From: Paraburkholderia sp. PREW-6R
GTDB taxonomy: Bacteria > Pseudomonadota > Gammaproteobacteria > Burkholderiales > Burkholderiaceae
Assembly (NCBI RefSeq): GCF_039621805.1
Contig: NZ_CP155074.1
Location: forward strand, 930,001 to 994,000
Length of the DNA: 64,000 bases
Direction of reading: 5' to 3'
Part shown: positions 18,144 through 26,873 of the stretch, piece by piece
Position numbering within the stretch: position 1 is the stretch's first letter
Layout of the letters: each line of letters begins with the position of its first letter
The notes under the pieces: model-generated
Databases searched by the model: none
Seen by the model: only the letters and a program-made list of their open reading frames with translations
Told to the model about the DNA's origin: nothing
Program-made: the position numbers and the translations under genes

Positions 18144-18265
18144 GCGATGGTGAAGACCGGCGCGGACAAATAGCTGGAGCGAGGCGAGCGGGCCGCGCAA
18201 CGCTGATGTGCGCAGCGAGCGCAGATGCGCGGAGCGCGGCTAGAGGCCAGAGTGAGCCGTTTGCG

Positions 18266-19501
18266 TCAACCGCTGTGCGCGCGCGTCACGCCTCTGAACA
18301 CCCAGACATTGAACAGCGCGCCGCATAGCATCAACACGCTCGTGATCAGAAACACGGCCTGCATGCCCAGATGCGCGCCGACGAAGCCGCCCGCGAGCGG
18401 CCCGGTCACCTGGCCTGCGTAATTCGCGGATGTCGCATAGCCGAGAATGTAGCCCGCCGACCGCTCCGGCACGCTGTGACGGATCACGCTCGTGATGCAC
18501 GGCAACAGTCCCGCAAGCGCGAGCCCCATCAGAAAGCGCAGCACGACGAGTTGCGCGCCGTTCGTGACGAATGCCTGTGGCACCAGCAGCACCGCGCACA
18601 CAGTCAGGCACGCGATGATGACCTTTGGCGCGCCGATCCGGTCGGCCAGCCGCCCGACGCGTGACGCCGCGAGCACGCTGCCGAGCGCCGACGCCGACAT
18701 CACGAAACCCGACACCAGCGTGACATGCCGCGCGTCATGCACGAGCTGGGCGACATACACGGTGATGATCGGCTCGATCGACATGTTGGCGAACATCAGC
18801 AGGCCGGAGGTCATCAGCATGGCGAGCACGGGCCGCAGATTCTCTACGCTTGCCCAGCCACTCGTGGCGGCGTCCGTCTCTTTCGACAGAACACGCGAAC
18901 GATCCACCGGCTGTTCCCGAACGAGCCACACGGTCGCAATGAACGCGCAGAAAATCATCGCGCCGGCAATGAAAAACGTGTTCCGAATGCCGATCAGCGG
19001 AGGCAGCGCGCCACCCACTAGCGGCCCGACCAGACTGCCCGCCATCATGCCGGAGGCCAGTGTGCCGAGCGCCCAGCCGGTGCGCCCACGCGGCGTCTGG
19101 GTGGCGATCATGACATTCGCACCCGACGCATAGCCGCCGACGAGGCCCGCGAGGAAGCGCAGTCCGACCAGTTGCCAGACGTTCTGCGCAAGACCGAGCA
19201 GCGACATGACGACTGCCATGCCGAGGCTCGCGCGGATCAGGATCAGCTTGCGTCCGTAGCGGTCGGCCATGCGGCCCCACAGCGGGGACACCAGCGCGGC
19301 AGCGAGAAACGTCGCGCCGAATGCGACCCCCGACCATTGCACGGCGGCCGCGGAGGAGCGCACGCCGAGCTGTTGCACGTAGAGCGGCAGAAAGGGCAGC
19401 AGCAGGGTCATCGCGACGATCGTCGTAAACGAGCCGAACAGGCAGACATACAGGTTGCGCTGCCAGTGCGGCGCGCCGTCCGAAGGCGTGGTGGGTGTCA
19501 T
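18266..19501 (-). CDS. MFS multidrug-efflux-type transporter (MdtG-like)
   Basis: A 411-residue, 12-TM inner-membrane transporter. Motif A after TM2 reads GRMADRYGRKLIL. Motif C-like GSLVGPLVGGALPPLIG in TM5 marks drug:H+ antiporters of the MdtG type. The frame extends 28 residues upstream, but the ATG at 19501 just precedes the first membrane segment (NLYVCLFGSFTTIVAMTLL) and is preferred; no strong ribosome site is seen at either. It is convergent with lysE. Substrate unknown. Confidence 0.88.
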   Translation of the reverse strand: MTPTTPSDGAPHWQRNLYVCLFGSFTTIVAMTLLLPFLPLYVQQLGVRSSAAAVQWSGVAFGATFLAAALVSPLWGRMADRYGRKLILIRASLGMAVVMSLLGLAQNVWQLVGLRFLAGLVGGYASGANVMIATQTPRGRTGWALGTLASGMMAGSLVGPLVGGALPPLIGIRNTFFIAGAMIFCAFIATVWLVREQPVDRSRVLSKETDAATSGWASVENLRPVLAMLMTSGLLMFANMSIEPIITVYVAQLVHDARHVTLVSGFVMSASALGSVLAASRVGRLADRIGAPKVIIACLTVCAVLLVPQAFVTNGAQLVVLRFLMGLALAGLLPCITSVIRHSVPERSAGYILGYATSANYAGQVTGPLAGGFVGAHLGMQAVFLITSVLMLCGALFNVWVFRGVTRAHSG

Positions 19502-19704
19502 CCAGATGATGGGTGGTTGTGGACGTGCATACAGAGTGGAAGGGCCGCAAACCGGTGTGCAAAACGGGGATTCGCGGGTGCGCAAAACGCCTGCATGGAG
19601 CGATTGTGCCTGAGCGCGCGCAAACAGGCAGGCCGCAGGGTGTGCGGCGAACGCTAGTATGCTGACGGAAACATCATGATCACTTTCAGAGGCCCTAACC
19701 GACC

Positions 19705-20100
19705 ATGTCCGATTTTCCGATCGACAACCCGTTCCTCGAATCGCTTGGCGTGCGGCTGACGCAATGGCGTGACGGCTACGCCGAGTTGACCATGCCGATT
19801 GACGGCAGCAAGCTCAATCGCCAGGGCGTGTTGCAGGGCGGCGCGATCGCCACGATGCTCGACGCCGCTGCCGGTTACGCCGGCATCTTTGCAGAGCCCG
19901 GGCAACCGCCGCGCCATGCGTTCACCCTGTCGCTGACCACCAGTTATCTGGACAAGGGATTGGGCACGACCGTCACGGCCAGGGGTTTTCTGGAGCGCGC
20001 GGGCCATTCCATCTACTTCGCGCGCGGCGAAGCATGGGTGGACGGCACATTGCTGATTGCGAGCGCGCAGGGCACGTTCAAGTATGCTCGACGCAGTTGA
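19705..20100 (+). CDS. PaaI-type hotdog thioesterase
   Basis: A 131-residue cytoplasmic hotdog-fold acyl-CoA thioesterase. It shows the typical NRQGVLQGGAIATMLDAAAGYAG helix region (about residues 39-60), TTSYLDKGLGTTVTARGFLER, and a terminal AQGTFKYARR strand. Family members hydrolyse phenylacetyl-CoA-like or medium-chain thioesters. Neighbours give no pathway clue. The length is normal for the family. Confidence 0.88.
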   Translation: MSDFPIDNPFLESLGVRLTQWRDGYAELTMPIDGSKLNRQGVLQGGAIATMLDAAAGYAGIFAEPGQPPRHAFTLSLTTSYLDKGLGTTVTARGFLERAGHSIYFARGEAWVDGTLLIASAQGTFKYARRS

Positions 20101-20609
20101 TGTACGGGTCGTCGGGATGGTGGAAGGGTGCGCTGACCGAGCGCGCTTCGCAGCCCAGGCGCGGCGCACGCGTAATCACGAGATGCTGAATCAGCATCGG
20201 CTGATTCCATCAGCGCACGGCAGTGTGCAGCAGCAGTGTTTAAGCCAGACTGGCGCGACAGATCCGTCAGATCGCCGAGATTCCTGCACCGCGCCTGCGT
20301 GGGCCGTTTATCATAGTAGCCATCCCGCATGATCCCCGACTGATGATGCGACGCCAAAGCCGGCGATTCGCGACCCGCGCGTTTTACCCGATAGGCTTCG
20401 CGCCATCGCCGCGGCTGCGGCGATTGGCGACGCCGGGCTTCAGCGGAAAACCAGCGGCAAACCAGCGGAAATCTCGCTGGAGAATGAGCCAAGCAGTTAG
20501 CCGGACAACCAGCCGGTCAATGAGCCGAACGCCGCGCTGCAAACGCGCGGCCAACTTTCGCCGCAAGCTACATCGCCGATCCTCGTACTCCCGTCGCAGA
20601 AATACATCT
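20101..20609. other. intergenic region with short tandem repeats
   Basis: About 510 bp between the thioesterase and yceH. The yceH frame stays open back to 20343, but that extension is Arg/Ser-rich and unlike protein. It holds three tandem 11-bp units at 20441-20473 (CAGCGGAAAAC, CAGCGGCAAAC, CAGCGGAAATC), followed by looser AGCCGG repeats up to about 20530. I see no RNA gene or clear promoter. Confidence 0.5.
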
Positions 20610-21314
20610 ATGAATGCCACCCCCGACACTCCCTCCCGCCCTTCGATCCGCGCGCTGACCCCGCTCGAGGGCCGCGTGCTCGGCGTGCTCGTCGAAAAGC
20701 AGCAGACGGTGCCGGACAGTTATCCGCTGTCGCTGAACGCGCTGACGCTCGGCTGCAATCAGAAGACCGGCCGCGCGCCGGTGATGAACGCGACCGAGGG
20801 CGAGGTGCTGACTGCCGTCGACGGTCTGAAACGCCTGAGTCTCGTGATGGAAGGCAGCAGCAGCCGCGTGCCGCGTTTCGAGCACAACATGAACCGGGTG
20901 CTGGGTCTGCCGAGCCAGTCGGCGGCGCTCCTGACCACGTTGCTGCTGCGCGGCCCGCAGACCGCCGCCGAGCTGCGGCTGAACAGCGCGCGGCTGCATG
21001 GGTTTGCGGACATCTCGTCGGTCGAGGCGTTCCTCGACGAACTCGCGGCGAGCGATCCGCCGCGGGTCGTCAAGCTCGCCCGCACGCCGGGCGAACGCGA
21101 GAGCCGCTGGACGCATCTGCTGTGCGGCGAGGTGAGCGCGAGCGAACTGGCGCAGCCAGGCGGCGCAGAAGACGCCGTGCCGCTATCCGCGTTCGAGGCG
21201 CTGAAGGCAGAGCAGAACCGTCTCGCCGACGAGCTGAAGCGCCTGCAAGCCGTGGTGCGGCGCATGGCGGCGGATCTGGGCATCGAAGTCGAGGATGTCG
21301 GCCGCGACGCCTGA
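20610..21314 (+). CDS. YceH family protein (DUF480)
   Basis: A 234-residue cytoplasmic protein with the DUF480 layout: LTPLEGRVLGVLVEKQQTVP at the start, NALTLGCNQKTGR (about 48-60), a second winged-helix half (LLLRGPQTAAELR), RWTHLLCGE, and a C-terminal coiled coil (LKAEQNRLADELKRLQAVV). The family forms tandem winged-helix proteins of unclear function, in Enterobacteria near the mviM region. The ATG at 20610 fits the family start; the longer frame back to 20343 is rejected. Confidence 0.88.
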   Translation: MNATPDTPSRPSIRALTPLEGRVLGVLVEKQQTVPDSYPLSLNALTLGCNQKTGRAPVMNATEGEVLTAVDGLKRLSLVMEGSSSRVPRFEHNMNRVLGLPSQSAALLTTLLLRGPQTAAELRLNSARLHGFADISSVEAFLDELAASDPPRVVKLARTPGERESRWTHLLCGEVSASELAQPGGAEDAVPLSAFEALKAEQNRLADELKRLQAVVRRMAADLGIEVEDVGRDA

Positions 21315-21349
21315 GCGCCCCGAGCCGCGTAAGGGCGAACGCTCGCGCT

Positions 21350-21868
21350 TCATGCAGCGCGGCCGCTTGCCCGGTTCGCGGAAAGCGTGCGCTGCGTGCG
21401 ATAAAACACGCGTGGCGGCACGTTGGGCGAGTCTTCGGCGAGGCGGTCGAGTTCCTCGCGGATCGCGCTCAGATAGTGGCCATCGCGCGCGTCGGGGTCG
21501 CCTGCAAAGACGGCTTCCAGTCTGCGGCGCACCGCGCCATACCGCGCACCGGCTGAGCGGTGTTTCTCCGCCCGCTGCGCGTACTTCAGGAAGGTTTGCA
21601 GCGCCGAAGACACGGCGGCCGTCACGCTCACGAGGCCCACGAAAATGCGCAGTGCCGGCGAAACGGCGGCCGCACTCAGCGACGCGAACACCGCCGTGCC
21701 GACGAACGTGCTCAACGCGGTGACCAGCCAGCCAAGCTGCCGGTCGCGCGCCGACAGCAGGTCGGCCATGTCGTAGTGACTCATCTGCGATTCGCGGGCG
21801 CGCCTGATCCATTTCAGAAGCAGTTGCGTTTCGTCGGCTGGCGGCTCGTAGGCGGGCAGAGTGTTCAT
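21350..21868 (-). CDS. SLATT-type two-TM protein
   Basis: A 172-residue protein with an N-terminal amphipathic helix (LLLKWIRRARESQMSHYDMADLLSA), a pair of adjacent TM helices (about 45-95: GWLVTALSTFVGTAVFA and ALRIFVGLVSVTAAVSSAL), then a helical tail (RYGAVRRRLEAVFAG). This matches the SLATT superfamily, predicted pore-forming effectors linked to nucleotide-signalling conflict systems. No SMODS/CD-NTase or SLOG gene is adjacent. The start could also be the in-frame TTG at 21880. Family call is by motif order from memory. Confidence 0.6.
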   Translation of the reverse strand: MNTLPAYEPPADETQLLLKWIRRARESQMSHYDMADLLSARDRQLGWLVTALSTFVGTAVFASLSAAAVSPALRIFVGLVSVTAAVSSALQTFLKYAQRAEKHRSAGARYGAVRRRLEAVFAGDPDARDGHYLSAIREELDRLAEDSPNVPPRVFYRTQRTLSANRASGRAA

Positions 21869-22165
21869 GTCGCTCGTCAAGGCAGGATAAGGGGCAAGCG
21901 TGACGCCTGCGCTTGACGATACTGTGCCATAGGATGAATGATCGGATCGACATCCGCCTGCCTGGCAGATTTCCCGCGATCCGATGTCCTGCCTGATTCG
22001 GCAGGACGATTACTTCGCCGCCTTCACTCCAGAGCGCTCCGCATGCGACTTTCCATTGAGATAAAAGTCGCTCGTCGCGGCTCGCAAAGGATCGCCGGGT
22101 TGGGTCTGTTCCGCGCAGCGGGAGCGCAACACGCGCGGCCGCGCGATGCAACGCGCTTATCGTGG

Positions 22166-23071
22166 CTACTTCAGACCCGCCACGGCGCGACGGCGCGCCA
22201 GCAACTTCACCGAGATCAGACAGACGGCCATGACGGTGAGCGATAACAGCGTCGTCATGGTGCCGAGTGCGTAGATGACCGGCGTCGTGACTGAAGTCGT
22301 GAGGCCTTGGAGTTCGAGCGGCAGTGTGTTCTGGTCGCCAATGGCTTGCGACGTGCGCGCGATTTCGTCCCATGAAAGCGTGAAGCCGAACATCGCTACG
22401 CCGACCACCGAAGGCCCGATGATCGGCAGAACGACATGGCGGAAACTCTGCCACGGCGTTGCGCCCAGGTCGCGCGACGCTTCCTCGTACGCCGGATTGA
22501 AGCGGTTGAAGACAGCGAACATTACCAGCAGGCCAAAGGGCAGCGTCCACGTGAGATGCGCGCCGAGCGCGGATGTGAAGAGGCCCATCGACGTGGTGTA
22601 AGTGTCCGCGAACGCCTGATGCCCCCACGCGGTGGCGAGATACTTTATGCCGTTATCGAGCAGACGGAACGTCAGCCCGATTCCGAGCGAGACGATGATG
22701 GACGGCATGATCAGGCTGGCGACCGACACATAGAACACGGCCGTGTCGCCACGAAAGCGGCGGCGAAATGCGAGCCCCGCGGCGACGGAAAAGAGCACGG
22801 TGAGTATCGTGACCGCCAGCGCGAGGCGCACCGAGCGCCCGAACGCGGCCCAGATATCGACGTCGCCGACGCCGTCGCGCAGCACTTCAAACCAGTGCAG
22901 CGACACCCCGCGCATCGGAAACGTCAGGCCGCCTTCCGGGCCCTGAAACGACAGGATGAAAATCGTGATCACCGGTCCGTAAAGGAACAGCACGAACAAG
23001 CCGAACACTAGCGCAAGCCAGTAGAAGCTGGCGGGACGATGCTCGCGATGTTTGAGGCGGGCAATCTGCAT
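22166..23071 (-). CDS. ABC transporter permease (PotC-like)
   Basis: A 301-residue inner-membrane permease with about six TM segments and the EAA loop EEASRDLGATPWQSFRHVVLP (about 185-205) that docks the ATPase. The order of this minus-strand operon is ATPase, binding protein, PotB-like permease, this gene, as for spermidine/putrescine-type importers. Translation starts at the ATG at 23071, two nt after the upstream stop, behind AAGGAA. A longer frame start at 23098 would lie inside the upstream gene. Confidence 0.92.
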   Translation of the reverse strand: MQIARLKHREHRPASFYWLALVFGLFVLFLYGPVITIFILSFQGPEGGLTFPMRGVSLHWFEVLRDGVGDVDIWAAFGRSVRLALAVTILTVLFSVAAGLAFRRRFRGDTAVFYVSVASLIMPSIIVSLGIGLTFRLLDNGIKYLATAWGHQAFADTYTTSMGLFTSALGAHLTWTLPFGLLVMFAVFNRFNPAYEEASRDLGATPWQSFRHVVLPIIGPSVVGVAMFGFTLSWDEIARTSQAIGDQNTLPLELQGLTTSVTTPVIYALGTMTTLLSLTVMAVCLISVKLLARRRAVAGLK

Positions 23072-23072
23072 T

Positions 23073-23987
23073 TCACAATTCCTTGCGGATGTCGACAACC
23101 CGCGTCAATGCCCACACGATCATCAGCACCACGGCGAGCAGAATGATTGCGTTCGCCGCGGCAGCCGGAAACTGCAGATAACCGGTTTGCACCTGAATGA
23201 TCTTGCCGATCGACGCGATCTGCTGGCCGCCCATCACGCCCACGGTCAGAAAGTCGCCCATCACGATCGTGATCACAAAAATCGAGCCGATCACGATGCC
23301 GGTTTTCGACAAAGGCAGCACCACGTCACGTACGACCTGCCAGCCACTTGCACCGGCATCGCGTGCGGCTTCGAGCAGTGACCGGTCGATGCGCATCATC
23401 GCGTTGAAGATGGGCACGATCATGAAAAACGTGTACAGGTGCACGAAAGCGAGCACGACCGAGAAGTTCGAATACAGCAGCCATTCGAGCGGCTGATCGA
23501 TCAGATGCGCGCCGATCAGCGCCTGATTGACGAGACCGTTGCGCCCGAGCAGCGGCATCCACGAAATCATGCGGATTACGTTCGAGGTCCAGAACGGAAT
23601 CGTGCAGACGAGGAACAGAACCGTTTGCATGCTGGTTGTGCGCACATGAAACGCGAGAAAGTATGCGATCGAAAAGCCCAGCACCAACGTGACGCTCCAC
23701 ACGATCGCGCAGAATCTGACGGTGGACCAATACGTCTTGAACGTCACGCAGACGTCGGTCATCGACGAACATCCGTCGAAAATTGCTGCATAGTTCTTCA
23801 GCGTGAAGGCCGGGATGATCTGATACTCGTTGTAGTCCCAGAAGCTGACGATCAGCGTAATGATGAGCGGCACGATGAAAAACAGCAGGAACGTCAGCGA
23901 AAGCGGCGTGGCCTGCAACCAGGCCGGTGCGCGCCGATGTTTGACGGGTGCGTTTTCTGCCGCAGTGGAAAAGTCGAACGTGGCCAT
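23073..23987 (-). CDS. ABC transporter permease (PotB-like)
   Basis: A 304-residue inner-membrane permease. After a cytoplasmic N-terminus come about six TM segments and the EAA motif LEAARDAGASGWQVVRDVVLPLSKTGI (about 205-231). It pairs with the downstream PotC-like permease to form the channel. The upstream neighbour is the binding-protein gene, separated by about 170 bp that contain a strong hairpin. Substrate not certain: family members import polyamines, but the locus suggests a nitrogenous compound handled by the divergent PuuE-like enzyme. Confidence 0.92.
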   Translation of the reverse strand: MATFDFSTAAENAPVKHRRAPAWLQATPLSLTFLLFFIVPLIITLIVSFWDYNEYQIIPAFTLKNYAAIFDGCSSMTDVCVTFKTYWSTVRFCAIVWSVTLVLGFSIAYFLAFHVRTTSMQTVLFLVCTIPFWTSNVIRMISWMPLLGRNGLVNQALIGAHLIDQPLEWLLYSNFSVVLAFVHLYTFFMIVPIFNAMMRIDRSLLEAARDAGASGWQVVRDVVLPLSKTGIVIGSIFVITIVMGDFLTVGVMGGQQIASIGKIIQVQTGYLQFPAAAANAIILLAVVLMIVWALTRVVDIRKEL

Positions 23988-24089
23988 GAGTCAGTGAGTG
24001 AGGAGAAACGGCGCGGCGAATGCATCCGGCGGCGCGGCATACCGCAAGGTTCGCGAGCCACGCTATCTTTTCAACGTGCTGCGCACGCC

Positions 24090-24119
24090 TGAACGGCGCC
24101 GTTCGCAGCGCGCCGTTCA
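24090..24119 (-). terminator. intercistronic hairpin after the binding-protein gene
   Basis: TGAACGGCGC at 24090-24099 pairs perfectly with GCGCCGTTCA at 24110-24119, across a 10-nt loop. It lies between the binding-protein gene and the permease genes of the same operon, without a long T tract. Such hairpins often protect the 5' message or partly stop transcription so that binding protein is made in excess. That role is inferred. Confidence 0.55.
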
Positions 24120-24160
24120 CGCGCACTGCAAACAGCTCGACCGTTACGCGTTTGCACGCT

Positions 24161-25456
24161 TCATGCAGCGATAAACTCGTTCCACTTCTGCACCATGTAG
24201 ATGTTCTCGTCCATCACCGCATTCCAGCACGCAATCGCGCCCATGCGCTGGTTGTATGAACCGCCGTCGCGCACGGTGCCGGCTTTTTCGAGTAGCTGGC
24301 CATCCGGCGCCTTGATGTCCTGCGCGGCCGGCTTGCCTTCGATCCAGTAGTCCCACTCGTACGGCTGCATGTGGCTCTTTGCCGTTTCGAGCACGCCGGA
24401 GTAGTAACCCTGGCGCATCAGATAGGCGCCGGCCCAACCGTCCTGGAACCAGTTGACGAATTCATACGCGGCGTCGAGCTTCTTGCCTTGCAGCGAACGC
24501 GGAAAGCCGAAGCCCGACGCCCACGAGCGATAACCTTCCTTGAGCGGCTGGAATTTGCAGGCAATGCCCATCGTGCGGACTTTCGTGACCGCCGGCGACC
24601 ACATCGACTGGATCACCACTTCGCCGGAAGCCATGAGGTTCACGCTTTCATTGAAGTCTTTCCAGAACGCGCGGAACTGGCCCGAGCGTTTGGCGTCGAT
24701 CAGGATCTTGATGGTCTGATCGATTTCGGCTTTCGTCATGTTGCCTTTGTCGCCGTACTTGATGTGCCCCATTGCTTCGATCGCCATCGCCGAATCCATG
24801 ATGCCGATAGCGGGGATATTCAGCAGCGCGGCCTTGCCCTTGAATTGCGGATTGAGCAACTCGGCCCAGCTGTCGACCTGGCGCTTGATGAGATCGGGCC
24901 GGATGCCGAGCGTGTCGGCGTTATAGGTGGTCGGGATCAGCGTCATCCATTCAGTCGGCGTTGCGGAGAACTCCGTTGAACGCGGGCCCGTCAGAAACAT
25001 CACTTTCTTCGGCGCCGTGCCCTGGTCGCCGATCTTCTTGCCGTTCACTTCGCCGCGCGTGAGCACGGGCGTGATCTTGTCGGCGAGCTTGATACGCTTG
25101 GCATCCATGCCGGCCAGCGTGCCTGCCGGGATCAGCTTCTTCAACGAAAAGTATTCGGTGTCGACAATGTCGAACGAGTTCGGCTGCGTGATGATGCGTT
25201 TAGCCACGTCGTCGGTTGTCACTGGCACGTACTGAATTTCAATGCCGGTGTCTTCCTTGAATTTCTTCGCGATATCGGAGCTCTGATTGACCGCGGTGCC
25301 GAGATAGCGCAGCGTGATCTTCTCCTGTGCATGCACGTACGGAAATCCCGCAATACCGGCCGCGGCGACCGCGCCCTTGATGAACGTGCGGCGCGACAGG
25401 CCTTTGTCTTTCGCATCCGATACGGCTGCTGCCGGGCTCTCGTTCGCTTCACTCAT
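24161..25456 (-). CDS. ABC transporter substrate-binding protein (PotD/family 1), Tat-type signal
   Basis: A 431-residue periplasmic binding protein. The N-terminus has a twin-arginine signal, LSRRTFIKGAVAAAGIAGFP (about residues 20-39), with likely cleavage after VHAQ. The mature part begins EKITLRYLGTAVNQSSDIAKKFKEDTG, a PotD/PotF-like fold. Tat export of a binding protein is less common and implies folding before export. The ATG at 25456 has GGAGAAGG before it; the longer frame is non-coding leader. It lies between the ATPase and the two permeases. Confidence 0.92.
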   Translation of the reverse strand: MSEANESPAAAVSDAKDKGLSRRTFIKGAVAAAGIAGFPYVHAQEKITLRYLGTAVNQSSDIAKKFKEDTGIEIQYVPVTTDDVAKRIITQPNSFDIVDTEYFSLKKLIPAGTLAGMDAKRIKLADKITPVLTRGEVNGKKIGDQGTAPKKVMFLTGPRSTEFSATPTEWMTLIPTTYNADTLGIRPDLIKRQVDSWAELLNPQFKGKAALLNIPAIGIMDSAMAIEAMGHIKYGDKGNMTKAEIDQTIKILIDAKRSGQFRAFWKDFNESVNLMASGEVVIQSMWSPAVTKVRTMGIACKFQPLKEGYRSWASGFGFPRSLQGKKLDAAYEFVNWFQDGWAGAYLMRQGYYSGVLETAKSHMQPYEWDYWIEGKPAAQDIKAPDGQLLEKAGTVRDGGSYNQRMGAIACWNAVMDENIYMVQKWNEFIAA

Positions 25457-25530
25457 TGCCTTCTCCTCAGTTGACGTTCGTTTTGCTGGCTGATTGTCTT
25501 GTGGTGCGCCGTGCAACGGGCAAGTCACTA

Positions 25531-26589
25531 TCACGCTGCAAGCGGGTGCGCATCCTGTTCGTTCCACCAGACCACGACTCGCGCGTCGGGGCCCAGTCGC
25601 GCCGGATCGTATTCACCGTCGCCGACGAGCGAAACCAGCTCGGGCGAGCCGTCGAGCGGATCGAGTGTTACGCGCAGATGCGTGCCCTGATATTCGGCTT
25701 CGCGCACTTTGCATGGCACGCCACCGATGCGCGTGAGGCCGCTTTCGCCGCTTGCGTTCTGCACGGGCGTGACCCCATGCGGCACGATGCGTAGATGATC
25801 GGCGCGCACCGTGAACATGCGGCCATTCGTATTGAAGACGTTGTGTCCGCCAAGAAATCGCGCCACGAATTCGGTACGCGGGCGGTTGAATACCTCGTGC
25901 GGCGTGCCGCTTTGTTCTATGCGCCCATGACTCATCACGACGACGAGATCCGCGAGCGCCATCGCTTCTTCCTGCGAATGGGTGACGTGCACGAACGTGA
26001 TGCCGAGTTCTTTCTGCCAGCGCTTGAGTTCAGCGCGCATCTGCACGCGCAGGAACGGGTCAAGTGCGGAAAGCGGCTCGTCGAGCAGCAGGCAGCCTGG
26101 CTGATTCAACAGCGCCCGCGCGAGCGCAACGCGTTGCTGCTGTCCGCCCGACAGTTGCGCGGGTTTGCGCGCGGCGTAAGCGGACATCGCCACCAGTTCG
26201 AGCAGTTCGGCTGCGCGCTTGCGTCGCACGTCCTTTGCAATGCCCCGCATCTTCAGGCTGAACGCGACATTGTCGAGCGCGCTCAGATGCGGGAAAAGCG
26301 CGTAGTTCTGGAACACCATCGCCGTGCCGCGTGCCGCTGGTTCGGCTCGCGTGACGTTGCGGCCCGCAATCAGAATGTCACCTTCGCTGACGGATTCATG
26401 CCCGGCGATCATGCGCAAAGTCGAGGTCTTGCCGCATCCCGACGGTCCGAGCAGACAGCAGTACTGGCCGCCGGCAATGCGCAGGTCGATCGTGTCGACG
26501 GCCAGTGCGTCGCCGTATTGCTTGGATACATGCACCAGCTCGATATCGGCGGCTCTCGTGTTGAGTACCGTTGAAGCAGACTGAATCAT
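25531..26589 (-). CDS. ABC transporter ATP-binding protein (PotA-like)
   Basis: A 352-residue ATPase of the PotA/MalK type, energising the importer encoded downstream. Walker A is GPSGCGKTS (about 48-56), the Q-loop is VFQNYALFPHL, the signature is LSGGQQQRVALARAL, Walker B is CLLLDEPLSALD, and the switch is THSQEEAM. A TOBE-like C-terminal domain follows. It is the first gene of the operon. The start is the ATG at 26589; the longer frame reads through the promoter region. A strong sigma-54 promoter match lies about 75 bp upstream of the ATG. Confidence 0.93.
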   Translation of the reverse strand: MIQSASTVLNTRAADIELVHVSKQYGDALAVDTIDLRIAGGQYCCLLGPSGCGKTSTLRMIAGHESVSEGDILIAGRNVTRAEPAARGTAMVFQNYALFPHLSALDNVAFSLKMRGIAKDVRRKRAAELLELVAMSAYAARKPAQLSGGQQQRVALARALLNQPGCLLLDEPLSALDPFLRVQMRAELKRWQKELGITFVHVTHSQEEAMALADLVVVMSHGRIEQSGTPHEVFNRPRTEFVARFLGGHNVFNTNGRMFTVRADHLRIVPHGVTPVQNASGESGLTRIGGVPCKVREAEYQGTHLRVTLDPLDGSPELVSLVGDGEYDPARLGPDARVVVWWNEQDAHPLAA

Positions 26590-26675
26590 GAAGAGTGAGT
26601 CCTCGTGACAGCGAACAGCGCCCGCGCGAAGCGCGAACGGATAGCCGGAGCGGCGCCTATACCGGCCGAGGCAAA

Positions 26676-26691
26676 TGCAAGACATGTGCCA
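26676..26691 (-). promoter_or_regulatory. sigma-54 (RpoN) promoter for the Pot-like ABC operon
   Basis: On the minus strand the sequence is TGGCACATGTCTTGCA. It matches the -24/-12 consensus TGGCAC-N5-TTGCA at every conserved position with correct spacing. The predicted start of transcription is near 26665, about 75 nt before the ATPase ATG. I could not find a convincing NtrC-type enhancer pair. Confidence 0.75.
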
Positions 26692-26751
26692 TCCATTCTG
26701 TTGTCGCAGACCTCGATTGCCGGCGCGCCGCTGCGCTTAACGTCTACGAGT

Positions 26752-26767
26752 TGGCTCACATATTGCA
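26752..26767 (+). promoter_or_regulatory. sigma-54 (RpoN) promoter for the deacetylase-GntR-flavin reductase operon
   Basis: TGGCTCACATATTGCA matches the -24 (TGGC) and -12 (TTGCA) elements with the exact spacing. The predicted transcription start is near 26778, about 100 nt before the first candidate ATG. It is divergent from the minus-strand RpoN promoter only 60 bp away, so one activator could serve both. Confidence 0.7.
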
Positions 26768-26873
26768 AACGATTCGCCGCGTCGATCGTTAGCGATCAGT
26801 GCTTTAGTTTCTGCGCGATCGAGGTGCGTCTTTGATCCGTGTCAGGGCATGAACCGGCCAAACCGGATCATCC

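Noticed and set aside
20343..20609. 89-residue N-terminal extension of YceH
   Set aside because: Arg/Ser-rich, covers short tandem repeats, and family proteins begin at the ATG at 20610.
22166..26589. Firm assignment of the ABC operon to spermidine/putrescine import
   Set aside because: Family similarity alone cannot fix the substrate, and no polyamine catabolic gene is nearby.
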